Notes: a model not told the origin generated them from the sequence alone. A stretch of 64,000 nt of DNA from Candidatus Omnitrophica bacterium UBA6210 (GCA_002421805.1 DISM01000001.1:94900-158899), one strand, 5' to 3'. Counted from the first letter of the stretch, positions 17,092 through 26,136 are shown. A program made the numbers and translations.

Positions 17092-17561
17092 GGCCAGAAC
17101 GATTTTTTCGCGCGCAGGAGACGCACAGGATCGCGCAGGCGGACCCCTCCGCCTTCTTCGACAACAGCAAAGATGCCGGCTGTCGGCATCAGGCATACCC
17201 CTGCCTTTTTCTTGATCTCGCAACCATCGTGGCAGGCCTTGCCGATCTGGGTCACGCGCAAAACGGCCGAAGCCCCCACTGCGAGACGGTCGCCGACCCT
17301 GAGACCCGAAAGGTCTATGCCTTCCGTCGTCAGGTTCTCGGCGAAAACGCCGGGGTGAAGATCGACGTCATCCGCCTTAACCATATCTTCAAACTTCTCG
17401 ACATCTTCGATGCTCAAGAGGCTGACCTGACGTATGCCCGGACCCGCATGGGCATCCCCTTCCAGCCCCTCGCCCGCGACAAGACGGCCGGCGCGCTGCA
17501 TGGTTTTCGGGCCTTTTTTTTGAGCCGAAATATTGATCGAAAAGATGCGTCCGCTTGTCAC
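17076..17561 (-). CDS. MOSC-domain protein (molybdenum cofactor sulfurase-like)
   Basis: The 161-residue protein is a stand-alone MOSC domain: GRIFSINISAQKKGPKT, EGLEGDAHAGPGIRQVSLLS, and the Cys-bearing KACHDGCEIKKKAG near residue 115. MOSC proteins carry sulfur or handle molybdopterin cofactor. It overlaps moaC by four bases and lies in the moeA-moaA-moaC row, which supports a role in cofactor biosynthesis. Confidence 0.88.
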   Translation of the reverse strand: MTSGRIFSINISAQKKGPKTMQRAGRLVAGEGLEGDAHAGPGIRQVSLLSIEDVEKFEDMVKADDVDLHPGVFAENLTTEGIDLSGLRVGDRLAVGASAVLRVTQIGKACHDGCEIKKKAGVCLMPTAGIFAVVEEGGGVRLRDPVRLLRAKKSFWPWSKT

Positions 17562-18016
17562 GTCAATGCCTTCCAGACCCCGCTCTTGCCGCCCCTCTTT
17601 TCCAGAAGACGCAGGTCTTTGATCACGATGCCCTTGTCATGGGCTTTTGCCATATCATAAACCGTCAGGGCCGCGACCGCGCAGGCGCAAAGCGCCTCCA
17701 TCTCCACGCCCGTGGCATAAGCAGTCTTCACAACGGATGTGATCTCCATGAAATCCAGGCGGAAAGAAAACGAGATATCGACAAAACTGACCGGCAGCGG
17801 ATGGCAAAGGGGAATGATGGCCGCTGTATTCTTGGCTGCCAGGATCCCGGCCGCCTGGGCCGCGGCAAGACAGTCCCCTTTGCCTAAACCGCCTTCTTTG
17901 ATCATCCTGAGCACCCGGGGACTCGCGCAGAGACGGACACGCGCCCGGCTCATGCGCGCGGAAAATTTTTTCTCGGAAATATCCACCATCCTGATACGGC
18001 CCTTTGCGGATCCCAT
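17558..18016 (-). CDS. moaC: Cyclic pyranopterin monophosphate synthase MoaC
   Basis: MoaC converts the MoaA product into cyclic pyranopterin monophosphate, the first stable intermediate of molybdopterin. The start at 18016 is set by a GGAGGATAAG site. The 152-residue protein has the conserved RMVDISEK start, AAKNTAAIIPLCHPLP and VEMEALCACAVAALTVYDMAK. It is in the order moeA-moaA-moaC-MOSC. Confidence 0.95.
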   Translation of the reverse strand: MGSAKGRIRMVDISEKKFSARMSRARVRLCASPRVLRMIKEGGLGKGDCLAAAQAAGILAAKNTAAIIPLCHPLPVSFVDISFSFRLDFMEITSVVKTAYATGVEMEALCACAVAALTVYDMAKAHDKGIVIKDLRLLEKRGGKSGVWKALT

Positions 18017-18017
18017 C

Positions 18018-18974
18018 TTATCCTCCGATAGATGACATTTCAAAAAAGCGGCTGCACGCTATCTTATTGTAGCGGCCCTTGGCTTCGGCTGTCTGTGCGA
18101 TAAGGGCTGCAGCGGCCTCAGGACGGCCGGCGCGTAACAACGCTTTCACATCCACATAATGATCGGCATGCAGGCAGGGAAAAAGTTTGCCGTCAGCACT
18201 CAAGCGCAAGCGGTTGCACTGAGGACAGAAGAAATGCGTCACAGAGCTGATGAACCCGAGCCGCGGCCCCCCGGAGGCAAGACGATAATACTGCGCCGGA
18301 CCGGACAAGGGATCGCACCCCTGCGGGGCCAAAGGACCAAAGGCTGACTCGATGACCTTCATCACCTCGCCCGAATCGACATAAAGAGACTTAAAGGCCT
18401 GGCTACGTTTCTGCGTGGGAAAGTATTCGATAAACCGGACGGCCAGATCGTGGTCCTGGCCGAAACGCACAAACGAAACAATCTCATCGTCGTTAAAACC
18501 GCGGACCAGAAGAACATTGACGCGTATGTCTCCCAGGCCGCCCTCCCTGGCGGCGCGGATACCTGCCAGCACCCGGTCCAGACCGTCGACGCCGGTCAAT
18601 GAACGGAAGCGGTCTTTTCGAAGCGTATCGAGGCTGACATTGACCCTCTGCAGGCCTGCAAAAGGATCCGCAGCCAGGGCATCCGCAAGCGCAAACCCGT
18701 TCGTCGTCATCGATACCAGCTCAAGCCCTTTGACCGCCGCCAGCCTCCGGACGATGTCATGGACTCCGGCGCGCAGGAGTGGCTCGCCGCCGGTGAGACG
18801 GAGATGCCGGATACCAAGGCCGACAAAAAGCCGTGCCAGACATACGAGTTCATCAGCATCCAGGTATTCCTGCTCGGGAAGAAAAGCATCTCTCTTCTGC
18901 GCCCCGCAGTAAAAACAATCGAAACAACAGCGGTCCGTCAGGGAGACCCGTAAATAAGAACATGTGTGTGTCAT
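18018..18974 (-). CDS. moaA: GTP 3',8-cyclase MoaA
   Basis: This radical SAM enzyme rearranges GTP for molybdopterin synthesis. The ATG at 18974 overlaps the moeA stop. Features are the N-terminal cluster (TDRCCFDCFYCGA; CxxxCxxC), the LTGGEPLLR strand, the C-terminal second cluster (FCPQCNRLRLSADGKLFPCL) and the Gly-Gly tail (SSIGG) needed for activity in the family. Two iron-sulfur clusters are therefore expected. Confidence 0.95.
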   Translation of the reverse strand: MTHTCSYLRVSLTDRCCFDCFYCGAQKRDAFLPEQEYLDADELVCLARLFVGLGIRHLRLTGGEPLLRAGVHDIVRRLAAVKGLELVSMTTNGFALADALAADPFAGLQRVNVSLDTLRKDRFRSLTGVDGLDRVLAGIRAAREGGLGDIRVNVLLVRGFNDDEIVSFVRFGQDHDLAVRFIEYFPTQKRSQAFKSLYVDSGEVMKVIESAFGPLAPQGCDPLSGPAQYYRLASGGPRLGFISSVTHFFCPQCNRLRLSADGKLFPCLHADHYVDVKALLRAGRPEAAAALIAQTAEAKGRYNKIACSRFFEMSSIGG

Positions 18975-20155
18975 ATCTTGAAGTAGGAAATGCACGTTCC
19001 TTTTTTCAATCTCGCATACGGTCGGGCGGCAAAAAAACAATCGGCACCTGCGACGTGATACATGTCCGCGCTGCCGTGGAAGACCAAAGGTGCGATCCCG
19101 ATTCCTTTCTTCCGGCGGCAAAGACGGGCCGGCAGAAAGGACAAGCGTTCACTTTCATTATACACATCTTTTGACAAAATGCCTCGCAAGAAGGAAAACG
19201 CACATCCTCCTTGCAGGTATTCTATGGCCGGCTTGACAAATAACATGAATGTCACAAGGCTCGCCACGGGGTTCCCGGGAAGACCAAAAACCAGCTGATT
19301 CCGGCGGCATCCGAACCACAAGGGCTTGCCCGGCCGGATCAGGACTTTATGAAAAAGGCAGGTAACGTCATTCTTGGCCAATACCCCCGGCACGTAATCC
19401 CTTTCGCCCGCCGAGACGCCTCCGGTCACGATCAGGATGTCGTGTTCCAATCCCTGACGGACCTTCTTGTCCAGGAGGACCGCGCTGTCGCGGACATGCC
19501 CCAAGTCTTCGCACAAGACGCCCATGCGCGACAAACTGGAGAGGATCATCGGCCTGGTCGCGTCATAGACCTGGCCGGAGCGCGGCGGGCGGCCGGGCCC
19601 GATGATCTCGTCCCCCGTCGTCAAAAAGGCGACGCGGGGAGTCGCAAAGACTTCAACACTGCCGTATCCCAGGGAGCCCAGAAGGGCGATACGCGCCGGA
19701 TTCAACAACATTGCGCGCCGGAGAAGAAAAGCTCCTTTCCTGTAATCGCGGCCGCGGGGATAAACATCCTCGCCCTTACGGACGCGGCGCGATACCCGCA
19801 GGCGCCCATCGGCAAGAACCTGCACGTCTTCCTTTTTAATGACGGCATCTGCGCCCGGCGGCATCATGGCGCCTGTGGCGATCCTGGCACTTTCGCCGGC
19901 GCCGACCCGGCGGCAGAAGGTTTTCCCGGCAGGAATAAAACCAACAACCCGCAGGACAACCGGCGCATCCGCCGTATCCCGGCTGCGCACGGCAAAACCA
20001 TCCATGACAGCCCTGTCAAATGCAGGCGCATCCGCGGACGCCGCGATATCGCGGCTCAAAAAGCTTCCTTCGGCTTTGACGAGTTCAAGGCGACAGGTTC
20101 TGGGATGGGGCAGGTGCCTGGAAACGATCTTGCGTGCGGTTATGAATGAAATCAT
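18971..20155 (-). CDS. moeA: Molybdopterin molybdenumtransferase MoeA
   Basis: MoeA inserts molybdate into adenylated molybdopterin. The 394-residue protein shows FDRAVMDGFAVRSRDT, RIATGAMMPPGADAVIKKED, TTGDEI and GGVSAGERDYV, all family landmarks, and the domain IV tail. It is at the head of the molybdopterin row, about 25 bases after the hydrogenase protease gene. No molybdoenzyme is encoded in the window. Confidence 0.94.
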   Translation of the reverse strand: MISFITARKIVSRHLPHPRTCRLELVKAEGSFLSRDIAASADAPAFDRAVMDGFAVRSRDTADAPVVLRVVGFIPAGKTFCRRVGAGESARIATGAMMPPGADAVIKKEDVQVLADGRLRVSRRVRKGEDVYPRGRDYRKGAFLLRRAMLLNPARIALLGSLGYGSVEVFATPRVAFLTTGDEIIGPGRPPRSGQVYDATRPMILSSLSRMGVLCEDLGHVRDSAVLLDKKVRQGLEHDILIVTGGVSAGERDYVPGVLAKNDVTCLFHKVLIRPGKPLWFGCRRNQLVFGLPGNPVASLVTFMLFVKPAIEYLQGGCAFSFLRGILSKDVYNESERLSFLPARLCRRKKGIGIAPLVFHGSADMYHVAGADCFFAARPYARLKKGTCISYFKI

Positions 20156-20180
20156 GATAGGACGCGGCTGGCGGCGCGGA

Positions 20181-20675
20181 TCACTCCTTGCGGGCCTCTT
20201 GTTCCTCAAGCCAGGAGAGGACGAGCTCTTTGATATTCCTGACGATGCCGCTCTTGGCCTTTTCCAGCTCAGGCGTCATCTCAAGGCCGTAGGAGGCATC
20301 CTTCACCTGGACACCAGCCACCTGGACTTCGGTCGTCAGGCCCAGGATCTTGCAGACCCCCAAGAGGTCCGCCAGCGTTATCTCATGCGAAGAAATTTTG
20401 TTCTGGCCGACATAAATATAGGCATCTTCCAGACGAAAGACCTTTACAGTGGCCGGGGCCAGCCCCGCATCCATAGCGTCGATCAAAAGGACCTTGCGGA
20501 ATTCGCTCAGGAAATTAACCAGGCCGAAACTGGCAATCCCAAAATTCAGAAAAGAGATATCGTTTCTTTTCAGCTCATTCTCGAGCTCGGCAAGAAGGTG
20601 GATCCCCACGCCGTCATCCCGACGCAGGGTATTGCCCAAGCCGATGACGGCGATGTTACGAGATGAATCTAACAT
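20181..20675 (-). CDS. NiFe hydrogenase maturation protease
   Basis: The 164-residue HycI/HyaD-type endopeptidase removes the C-terminal tail of the large subunit after nickel insertion. It has IGLGNTLRRDDGVGIHL with the nickel-sensing Asp, LLIDAMDAG, and SSHEITLADLL with the conserved His. It overlaps the large-subunit gene by 20 bases, so the pair is translated together. Its substrate is most likely that subunit, which keeps its cleavable tail. Confidence 0.93.
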   Translation of the reverse strand: MLDSSRNIAVIGLGNTLRRDDGVGIHLLAELENELKRNDISFLNFGIASFGLVNFLSEFRKVLLIDAMDAGLAPATVKVFRLEDAYIYVGQNKISSHEITLADLLGVCKILGLTTEVQVAGVQVKDASYGLEMTPELEKAKSGIVRNIKELVLSWLEEQEARKE

Positions 20676-22044
20676 CGAGCAAGTGCGTCGAACAGGAAAT
20701 GCACGGGTCGTAGGCCCTGGCCAGCATTTCCAGCGTCAGGCGCATCTCCTCCTCGTCCTGAGTGCCGACGATTTCCGGAACGATCTTCTTCATGTCGGCC
20801 TCGAGATTATTGATGTTCTGGTTTGTGGGAATGATGCAGTTGGCGGCGGTCACGACGCCGTGGTCGTCGACCGTGTAATCATGGAAAAGGATACCGCGCG
20901 GCACTTCCACCGTCCCGACGCCGCGGCCGGCGCGCGTCCTGACCGGCCACTGGTCTTTTTTCGGATACATCGTCACCAGGACCTTCTCCTCATTGATGCC
21001 GTTCTTGATCAGTCTTTCAAGGATATCGATAGAATCTTCCAGGCAATAACCCCACTCCACGACCTGGGCCACGGTGTTCATGAAGGTATTGTAACAGGGC
21101 CGCTTGAGGCCGAGGTAAGAAGCGATCTCCTTCGATTTCTTGTCCAGTTTATCGCCGTTGAGATTGAAACGGGCAAGCGCGCCCACCATGTAGGGCGCCT
21201 TGTTGACCGTCACGAATTTCGCGGAAGAATAATCGCGCACCTCTTCCTTGATCACAGAAAGATAATCCTGGGGGTCGACAAGCTTTTCGCCGTTGACGTT
21301 GATCTGCCCGTCATAAAACGCATACTCCTTATCGCTCGACAACGCCACATACTGCCCCTTGCGTTCGAAAGACGGCAGCGAAAGCTTTTTGAAGAGCTCG
21401 ACCGTCTCGGCGTAATCTGAGCGCGCCTCCACCATCATCTCCCGGAGCTTCTGCAGATGGGCCTTCTCGGGGACCTTCGTCAGGCCGCCGATGGCAAAAG
21501 AGATCGGATGGGTGTGGCGGCCGGCCAGGATCTCCCCGGCCCAGTCGGAAAGTTTTTTCATGCGGAAGGCCCGCTCGATGACAGGCCTGTGGGTCTTCAC
21601 CAGGGGCATGATGCTCTTGACGCCCAAAAGGTCCGGCGCGACAAGGATGTAGGCATGCAGCAGGTGGCTATCCATCTGCTCGGTATGAAGCAGGAGTTTG
21701 CGTAAAAGAAGCGTATCCTCGTGGGGGACGACGCCGAGCGCTTTCTCCGAGGCCTTGATCGACGCCAGGCTGTGGCCGCAGGCGCAGATGCCGCAAATGC
21801 GCGAGGTCAGATGCTGGGCCTCATAGATCAGCCGGCCGCGCAGCATCGTCTCGAAGAATCTGGCCGACTCGATGACCTTGAACTTGCACTCCTTAAGCTC
21901 GCCGGCCCGGACGTCCACTGTGATGTCGCCGTGGCCTTCGACGCGCGTCAGGTAATGAACGTCGACCTTAACGTCCTTCGCCCCCCCGCTATGTGGAATA
22001 CGGTGGGCTGTCCTTTCTGGATCAGGATTTGAACTCTTTGTCAT
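20656..22044 (-). CDS. Group 3b-type NiFe hydrogenase, large (alpha) subunit
   Basis: The 462-residue catalytic subunit carries the active-site motifs RICGICACGH (L1) and DPCISCSTH (L2), supplying four cysteines to the NiFe centre. The tail LLDVRFIS after the final His is the expected cleavage peptide. RVEGHGDITVDV begins the fold. Together with the gamma and beta subunits this is the sulfhydrogenase-type, soluble bidirectional NADP(H)-linked hydrogenase. The subgroup comes from subunit make-up and order. Confidence 0.95.
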   Translation of the reverse strand: MTKSSNPDPERTAHRIPHSGGAKDVKVDVHYLTRVEGHGDITVDVRAGELKECKFKVIESARFFETMLRGRLIYEAQHLTSRICGICACGHSLASIKASEKALGVVPHEDTLLLRKLLLHTEQMDSHLLHAYILVAPDLLGVKSIMPLVKTHRPVIERAFRMKKLSDWAGEILAGRHTHPISFAIGGLTKVPEKAHLQKLREMMVEARSDYAETVELFKKLSLPSFERKGQYVALSSDKEYAFYDGQINVNGEKLVDPQDYLSVIKEEVRDYSSAKFVTVNKAPYMVGALARFNLNGDKLDKKSKEIASYLGLKRPCYNTFMNTVAQVVEWGYCLEDSIDILERLIKNGINEEKVLVTMYPKKDQWPVRTRAGRGVGTVEVPRGILFHDYTVDDHGVVTAANCIIPTNQNINNLEADMKKIVPEIVGTQDEEEMRLTLEMLARAYDPCISCSTHLLDVRFIS

Positions 22045-22786
22045 ATTTGGCTCTCTCTTTCTGGGTGTTACAGTAGAGCGTAAATTTGTCCAGGATCCCC
22101 TCGACTGTCAGGCCGTATTTTTCCAGAATATCTTTCTGCGCGTTGGCGGCCGGGTTATCGATCAGGCCGCGGCAACCGACGCACGGAACACCATTATTCG
22201 GCAGCCACGAGTTACAGCCCGCGCGCGTGACCGGGCCCAGACAAAACTGGCCTTTATCGTACATGCAGATATTCTCATTCTGCTTGCACTCGACGCACAC
22301 GGGATATGCCGGGACCTGATAAGGCTTGCCCATCAGCACGCACTGCATGACCTTCACGAACTCGGGCCCGTGGATGGGACAGCCGTGGACGTAATAATCC
22401 ACCTTCACGACGGCATCGATCGGCTTGGCCGGGATGGCGTCTTTCACAGGATCCACATCGCCGTAGACGATCTTTTTCTGCTCTTCTATGGATTTCAGGT
22501 TTTTCAAATTGTTGACCCCGCCTGTCGCCGCGCACGCGCCGAGCGCCACGATCACCTTGGCCTTGGCGGCGACCGCCTTGAGCCTCTCTTCATCGTGCTT
22601 GGAGGCAATGCTTCCCTCAACGACAAGCACGTCGTACTCCTGGCCCTCTTCGCTCATGATCTCGCGAAAATTCACGATATCGACGGCCTTCGTCAATTCC
22701 AGAAGGTCGGCCCCGAGGTTCGCCACCTGCAGCTGGCATCCTTCGCAATCCGTAAACTCAAAAAAAGCGACTTTAGGCTTTGACAT
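22022..22786 (-). CDS. NiFe hydrogenase small (delta) subunit
   Basis: The start at 22786 was chosen because MSKPKVAFFEFTDCEGCQLQ is the family N-terminus. The 254-residue protein has CEGC, GACAATGGV, HGCPIHGPE and a Cys-rich C-terminal half (CVECKQNENICMY, RAGCNSWLPNNGVPCVGCRG) for iron-sulfur clusters that carry electrons from the NiFe site. There is no Tat signal, so the enzyme is cytoplasmic. It overlaps both neighbours. Confidence 0.94.
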   Translation of the reverse strand: MSKPKVAFFEFTDCEGCQLQVANLGADLLELTKAVDIVNFREIMSEEGQEYDVLVVEGSIASKHDEERLKAVAAKAKVIVALGACAATGGVNNLKNLKSIEEQKKIVYGDVDPVKDAIPAKPIDAVVKVDYYVHGCPIHGPEFVKVMQCVLMGKPYQVPAYPVCVECKQNENICMYDKGQFCLGPVTRAGCNSWLPNNGVPCVGCRGLIDNPAANAQKDILEKYGLTVEGILDKFTLYCNTQKERAKYDKEFKS

Positions 22787-23651
22787 GGCATTCCCCCTCG
22801 TGGCACTCCCCTTCCATCTGCTGGAGGTCGTTATAGGTAAAGACCGGACCGCTCTGGCAGACATAGACGCCGCGGATCTGGCAATGGCCGCACTTGCCCA
22901 GCCCGCACTTCATCTTGCGCTCCAGCGAAACGACGATCTGATGCCCGGGGATCTCTTTTTTAAGCAATTCGACGATCACAAACTTATACATGATCGGCGG
23001 CCCGACGACCACCGCATAGGTCTTTTTGGGCTCGATCGATGCGCCGGGGATGAGGCTTGTGATCAAACCGACATTTCCCTTCCAATCCGGGTCTGCGCGG
23101 TCCACCGTGCAGTTGAATTTGATGTCCGCCCGCTTCTGCCAGGCCTCGACTTCTTCCCCGAAAAGCATGTCCTTGGGCGTTTTGCAGCCCAGGAGGATCT
23201 GGACATCCCCGAAATCCTTGCGCTGGTCCAGAATATAATGGATGAGGGAACGCAGCGGCACGATGCCTAAACCGCCGGCGACGATCAAAAGATCGTTACC
23301 CCGCATCGCATCAAGGGGAAAGCCCTTGCCGAACGGCCCGCGGATCCCCAGGACGCTGCCTGTCTCCAGCTTATGCATGGCGTTCGTCAAGCCGCCCACC
23401 CGGCGGACCGTCAATTCGAAAAATCCTTTTTCCGTCGGAGATGAACAGATAGAGATCGGCGCCTCGCCGACGCCGAACAACGAGACCTGCACAAACTGCC
23501 CCGGCACATGCTCAAGGTCCTTCTTGCCGTCGAGCTCGATACGGAACAGCTTCTCAAACTCCGTATATTTGTTGGTCTTGACGATCTTTGCCTTGACCGG
23601 CTTATAGGGGGAAGTCTTGAGCAATTCCTGATAGGATATTTCCGTCTTCAT
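22773..23651 (-). CDS. Hydrogenase diaphorase (gamma) subunit, FAD/NAD(P)-binding
   Basis: The 292-residue protein belongs to the ferredoxin-NADP reductase-like HydG/SudB group. It has an FAD domain (VPGQFVQVSLFGVGEAPISI), an NAD(P) domain (LLIVAGGLGIVPLRSLIHYI) and a C-terminal 2Fe-2S motif (MKCGLGKCGHCQIRGVYVC). It passes electrons between the hydrogenase module and NAD(P)H. Gene overlaps on both sides show tight co-translation. Confidence 0.94.
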   Translation of the reverse strand: MKTEISYQELLKTSPYKPVKAKIVKTNKYTEFEKLFRIELDGKKDLEHVPGQFVQVSLFGVGEAPISICSSPTEKGFFELTVRRVGGLTNAMHKLETGSVLGIRGPFGKGFPLDAMRGNDLLIVAGGLGIVPLRSLIHYILDQRKDFGDVQILLGCKTPKDMLFGEEVEAWQKRADIKFNCTVDRADPDWKGNVGLITSLIPGASIEPKKTYAVVVGPPIMYKFVIVELLKKEIPGHQIVVSLERKMKCGLGKCGHCQIRGVYVCQSGPVFTYNDLQQMEGECHEGECHVKA

Positions 23652-24685
23652 GCGCCCTTCCTTTCATCCAGAAGCCCGTTGACCGTCTCGATCAGGCTGA
23701 TCTTGGCCATGCAGGTGCGCGTGCAACGGCCGCAGCCCGTGCAAAAATATTTATTGTATTTGGCCACAGGGTATTTAAACTTCCGGTAATATCTGTGGCG
23801 CTGGCGGCCGTCGCGGCCGGGACGAAAATCCTCTCCTGTCGCGACCTTCGCAAAATCGTCCATCTGGCAATAGCTCCACGTCCGGGCCCGCACGCCGTCG
23901 TTCAGGTTCATCTCCATCTCATCGGCGATATCGAAACAATAACAGGTAGGACAGACCGCCGTGCAATTGGTGCAGCCGACACACCGCCGGCCCACGTCCT
24001 GCCAGACAGAACTGAAGAAACCGTCGTCAAAGGCCTTTTCAACGGACTTGATGTCGCCGTTAAATTCGTTATGGAATTTTTTCAGCTTTTCGTCCTGGGC
24101 CCTCTTCAGACGCCCCCTGTCTGCCTCGCTCATCTCACGGATATAGCTCTTGCCGGCGGCGAGCTTCTCGCCTTTTTCCGAATTCACGTGCATAGCGTAG
24201 GCGTCACCCAGGTCTGTCAACATGATGTCGTAGCCGCCGCGGGGCACATGGTTGCCGACCGCGGTGCACGAAGCGTACGTATCGCAATAAGACATACACT
24301 CCAGGCCGATGATCGTCATCTTTTCTTTGCGATTCAGGTAGTTCGGGTCTGCCGGGGCGTCGTTGAAGACCACATCCATGCACTGGATGCCGGCGATATC
24401 GCATGTGTGCACGGCGAACAGGATGAATTCCTCAAACTCCTTGATGGCCTTGTCCGTCCTGTAAGGATCGATGCTGAATTTCAGCAGGGCTTCTCTTTGA
24501 GGAAAATAATATTTCTTCGGAGGCAGGATCGTCGGGATATAGACGAGGGACATCTCTTCGAACTCGTTGATGGGACGGAAGACATACTGGTGTTCTTTCT
24601 TCTTCGGTCCGAAGATCTTGCCATGGCGTTTCAACGAATCGAACCACCGGGGCATCTCTGTCTTGGCTATGATCGCATATTTCAT
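23648..24685 (-). CDS. Hydrogenase iron-sulfur (beta) subunit
   Basis: The 345-residue HydB-type subunit has two 4Fe-4S motifs near its C-terminus: CVGCTNCTAVCPTC (about residue 236) and CTGCGRCTRTCM (about 318). The N-terminal half has AVHTCDIAGIQ and a Cys pair in GLECMSYCDTYASC. It relays electrons between the FAD subunit and the small subunit. It follows the hairpin element at 24691-24840. Confidence 0.94.
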   Translation of the reverse strand: MKYAIIAKTEMPRWFDSLKRHGKIFGPKKKEHQYVFRPINEFEEMSLVYIPTILPPKKYYFPQREALLKFSIDPYRTDKAIKEFEEFILFAVHTCDIAGIQCMDVVFNDAPADPNYLNRKEKMTIIGLECMSYCDTYASCTAVGNHVPRGGYDIMLTDLGDAYAMHVNSEKGEKLAAGKSYIREMSEADRGRLKRAQDEKLKKFHNEFNGDIKSVEKAFDDGFFSSVWQDVGRRCVGCTNCTAVCPTCYCFDIADEMEMNLNDGVRARTWSYCQMDDFAKVATGEDFRPGRDGRQRHRYYRKFKYPVAKYNKYFCTGCGRCTRTCMAKISLIETVNGLLDERKGA

Positions 24686-24690
24686 AAGAG

Positions 24691-24840
24691 CTCCTCATCC
24701 CGCCTCAGGCGGAATGACTCCCTGTCTGCCCACCGGGCAGGCGAGCTTGCGCCGTCAATTTCACGAGTGCCCTGGCCCGCCTCTGGCGAGGCCGAGGCGT
24801 TTATGAGTGAAATTGACAAGCGATCAAACAAGGAGTCTTT
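24691..24840 (-). repeat. Hairpin element between hypA and the hydrogenase beta gene
   Basis: GTCAATTTCAC (24754-24764) pairs with GTGAAATTGAC (24807-24817). Flanking arms GCTTG/CAAGC and GACTCC (24716-24721)/GGAGTC (24832-24837) extend the stem. A second small hairpin (CGCCTcaGGCGG) abuts the AGGAG ribosome site of the downstream gene. It matches the plan of the elements at 35686, 47219, 62211 and 63639, with a different loop. The rest of the 24686-24879 gap holds nothing recognisable. Confidence 0.75.
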
Positions 24841-24879
24841 AAGCTATTCATCTGCTGAACTGATGCTTCTCGCTCGCAA

Positions 24880-25131
24880 CTAACCCAACTCAAACGTAAC
24901 ACTTGTCAGCTTCGCTTCCGGCCCTATCATGACTTTTTTGATGTCGAGACCCGCATCCTGCCAGGGCGTTCCACGGACTGCTTGCCGAAAATGCTCCCGG
25001 AAATGTTCTTCATCCCACCCGCCGAACGCCGACATCTCGACGGTGATCACAGCGATCTTGCGGCCTCCGTGTTCTTCCTGGACCCGGCGGACCGCCTCGA
25101 GCATGTTCTTGATCAATCCCGTCTCATGCAT
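24880..25131 (-). CDS. hypA: HypA-like protein lacking the zinc domain
   Basis: The 83-residue product starts with MHETGLIKNMLEAVRRVQEE, matching the nickel-binding N-terminus of HypA (MHE), and continues as the alpha/beta domain. It ends where the family's four-cysteine zinc loop would begin and contains no cysteine. It could still bind nickel through the N-terminal His, but the zinc-dependent HypB contact may be absent. It sits four bases after hypE, supporting a hydrogenase maturation role. No hypB is in the window. Confidence 0.75.
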   Translation of the reverse strand: MHETGLIKNMLEAVRRVQEEHGGRKIAVITVEMSAFGGWDEEHFREHFRQAVRGTPWQDAGLDIKKVMIGPEAKLTSVTFELG

Positions 25132-25134
25132 GGC

Positions 25135-26136
25135 TCAACAGATCCGCGGGAGCGCTTCCGTGACCGGCATCCCCAGGACCCGGGAACCCCCGGCCACCGT
25201 CTTGAGATAAACTTTCGCCTTCCGTTCAGGCAAAACCTCTCCAATCACCGAAGCCCGGCGGCACGACGGGACCGCCCTTAAGGTCCTTAACGCACGGGAC
25301 GCGTCTTTTTCGCCGATAAAAAAAAGCATCTTGCCTTCATTGGCGATATCCAGCGGCTCTAAACCCAATATTTCACAGAAAGATTTGCAGGAAGCGGTGA
25401 TGGGAATTTTGTTTTCGATCAGAGCCAGAGAGAAACCGCTCGACTGGGCAATCTCATTGGCTGCTGCAGAGACACCGCCGCGTGTCGGATCCCGCATAAA
25501 ACGCACATCGACATGTTCTTGAAGTAATAATTTTACAATAGCCCATAGGGATTTGCAATCGCTTTTTAGGACTTCCTGGCTTTCGAATCCCTGCCTGGCC
25601 GCCAGGATGCACAACCCGTGTTGTGCCACCGGCCCATTGATCAGGATCTTGTCTCCGGGACGTATCATGCCTGCTTCCAAAGTTTTATGCACCAGACCGA
25701 TCCCTGCCGTATTAATAAAAAGCCTGTCGGCCTTGCCGCGGGGCACGACTTTCGTATCCCCCGTGATAATCAACACTCGTTGCTGTCCGGCCTCCTGCGC
25801 CATGGAGGAGACAACAGACTCCAGGACATCGAAAGGCAATCCTTCCTCGATCACGAAAGAAACCGAAAGATATCTGGGCTCGGCAGCGCAGGAGGCCAGG
25901 TCATTGACAGTCCCGCAGACAGCCAGCTTGCCGATATCCCCTCCGGGAAAGATGATCGGATCAACGACAAAAGAATCCGTCGTCATCGCGTAGCGGCCGC
26001 CGCGAAGCTCAACGACTGACGCGTCGTCGAGCTTCCTTAAATAGATATTGTCGAAGGCGGATGCAAAGATTTCACGGATGAGTTTTTGCGTCATCGCGCC
26101 TCCGGAACCGTGGGAAAGGGATATATATTCTTTCAT
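25135..26136 (-). CDS. hypE: Hydrogenase maturation protein HypE
   Basis: HypE dehydrates the carbamoyl group received from HypF into the nitrile that becomes the cyanide ligand of the NiFe site. The 333-residue protein begins ISLSHGSGGAMTQKLI, has DPTRGGVSAAANEIA and ends in ALPRIC, the C-terminal Cys that carries the thiocarbamate. The stop of hypD overlaps its start by four bases. Confidence 0.96.
   Translation of the reverse strand: MKEYISLSHGSGGAMTQKLIREIFASAFDNIYLRKLDDASVVELRGGRYAMTTDSFVVDPIIFPGGDIGKLAVCGTVNDLASCAAEPRYLSVSFVIEEGLPFDVLESVVSSMAQEAGQQRVLIITGDTKVVPRGKADRLFINTAGIGLVHKTLEAGMIRPGDKILINGPVAQHGLCILAARQGFESQEVLKSDCKSLWAIVKLLLQEHVDVRFMRDPTRGGVSAAANEIAQSSGFSLALIENKIPITASCKSFCEILGLEPLDIANEGKMLFFIGEKDASRALRTLRAVPSCRRASVIGEVLPERKAKVYLKTVAGGSRVLGMPVTEALPRIC

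Noticed and set aside
17092..17223. N-terminal extension of RlmN
   Set aside because: It overlaps the MOSC gene and encodes an Arg/Cys-rich stretch absent from the family.
20656..22044. F420-reducing or methanogen-type hydrogenase
   Set aside because: The partner genes encode a diaphorase with FAD/NAD(P) motifs and a HydB-type iron-sulfur subunit, which fits group 3b instead.
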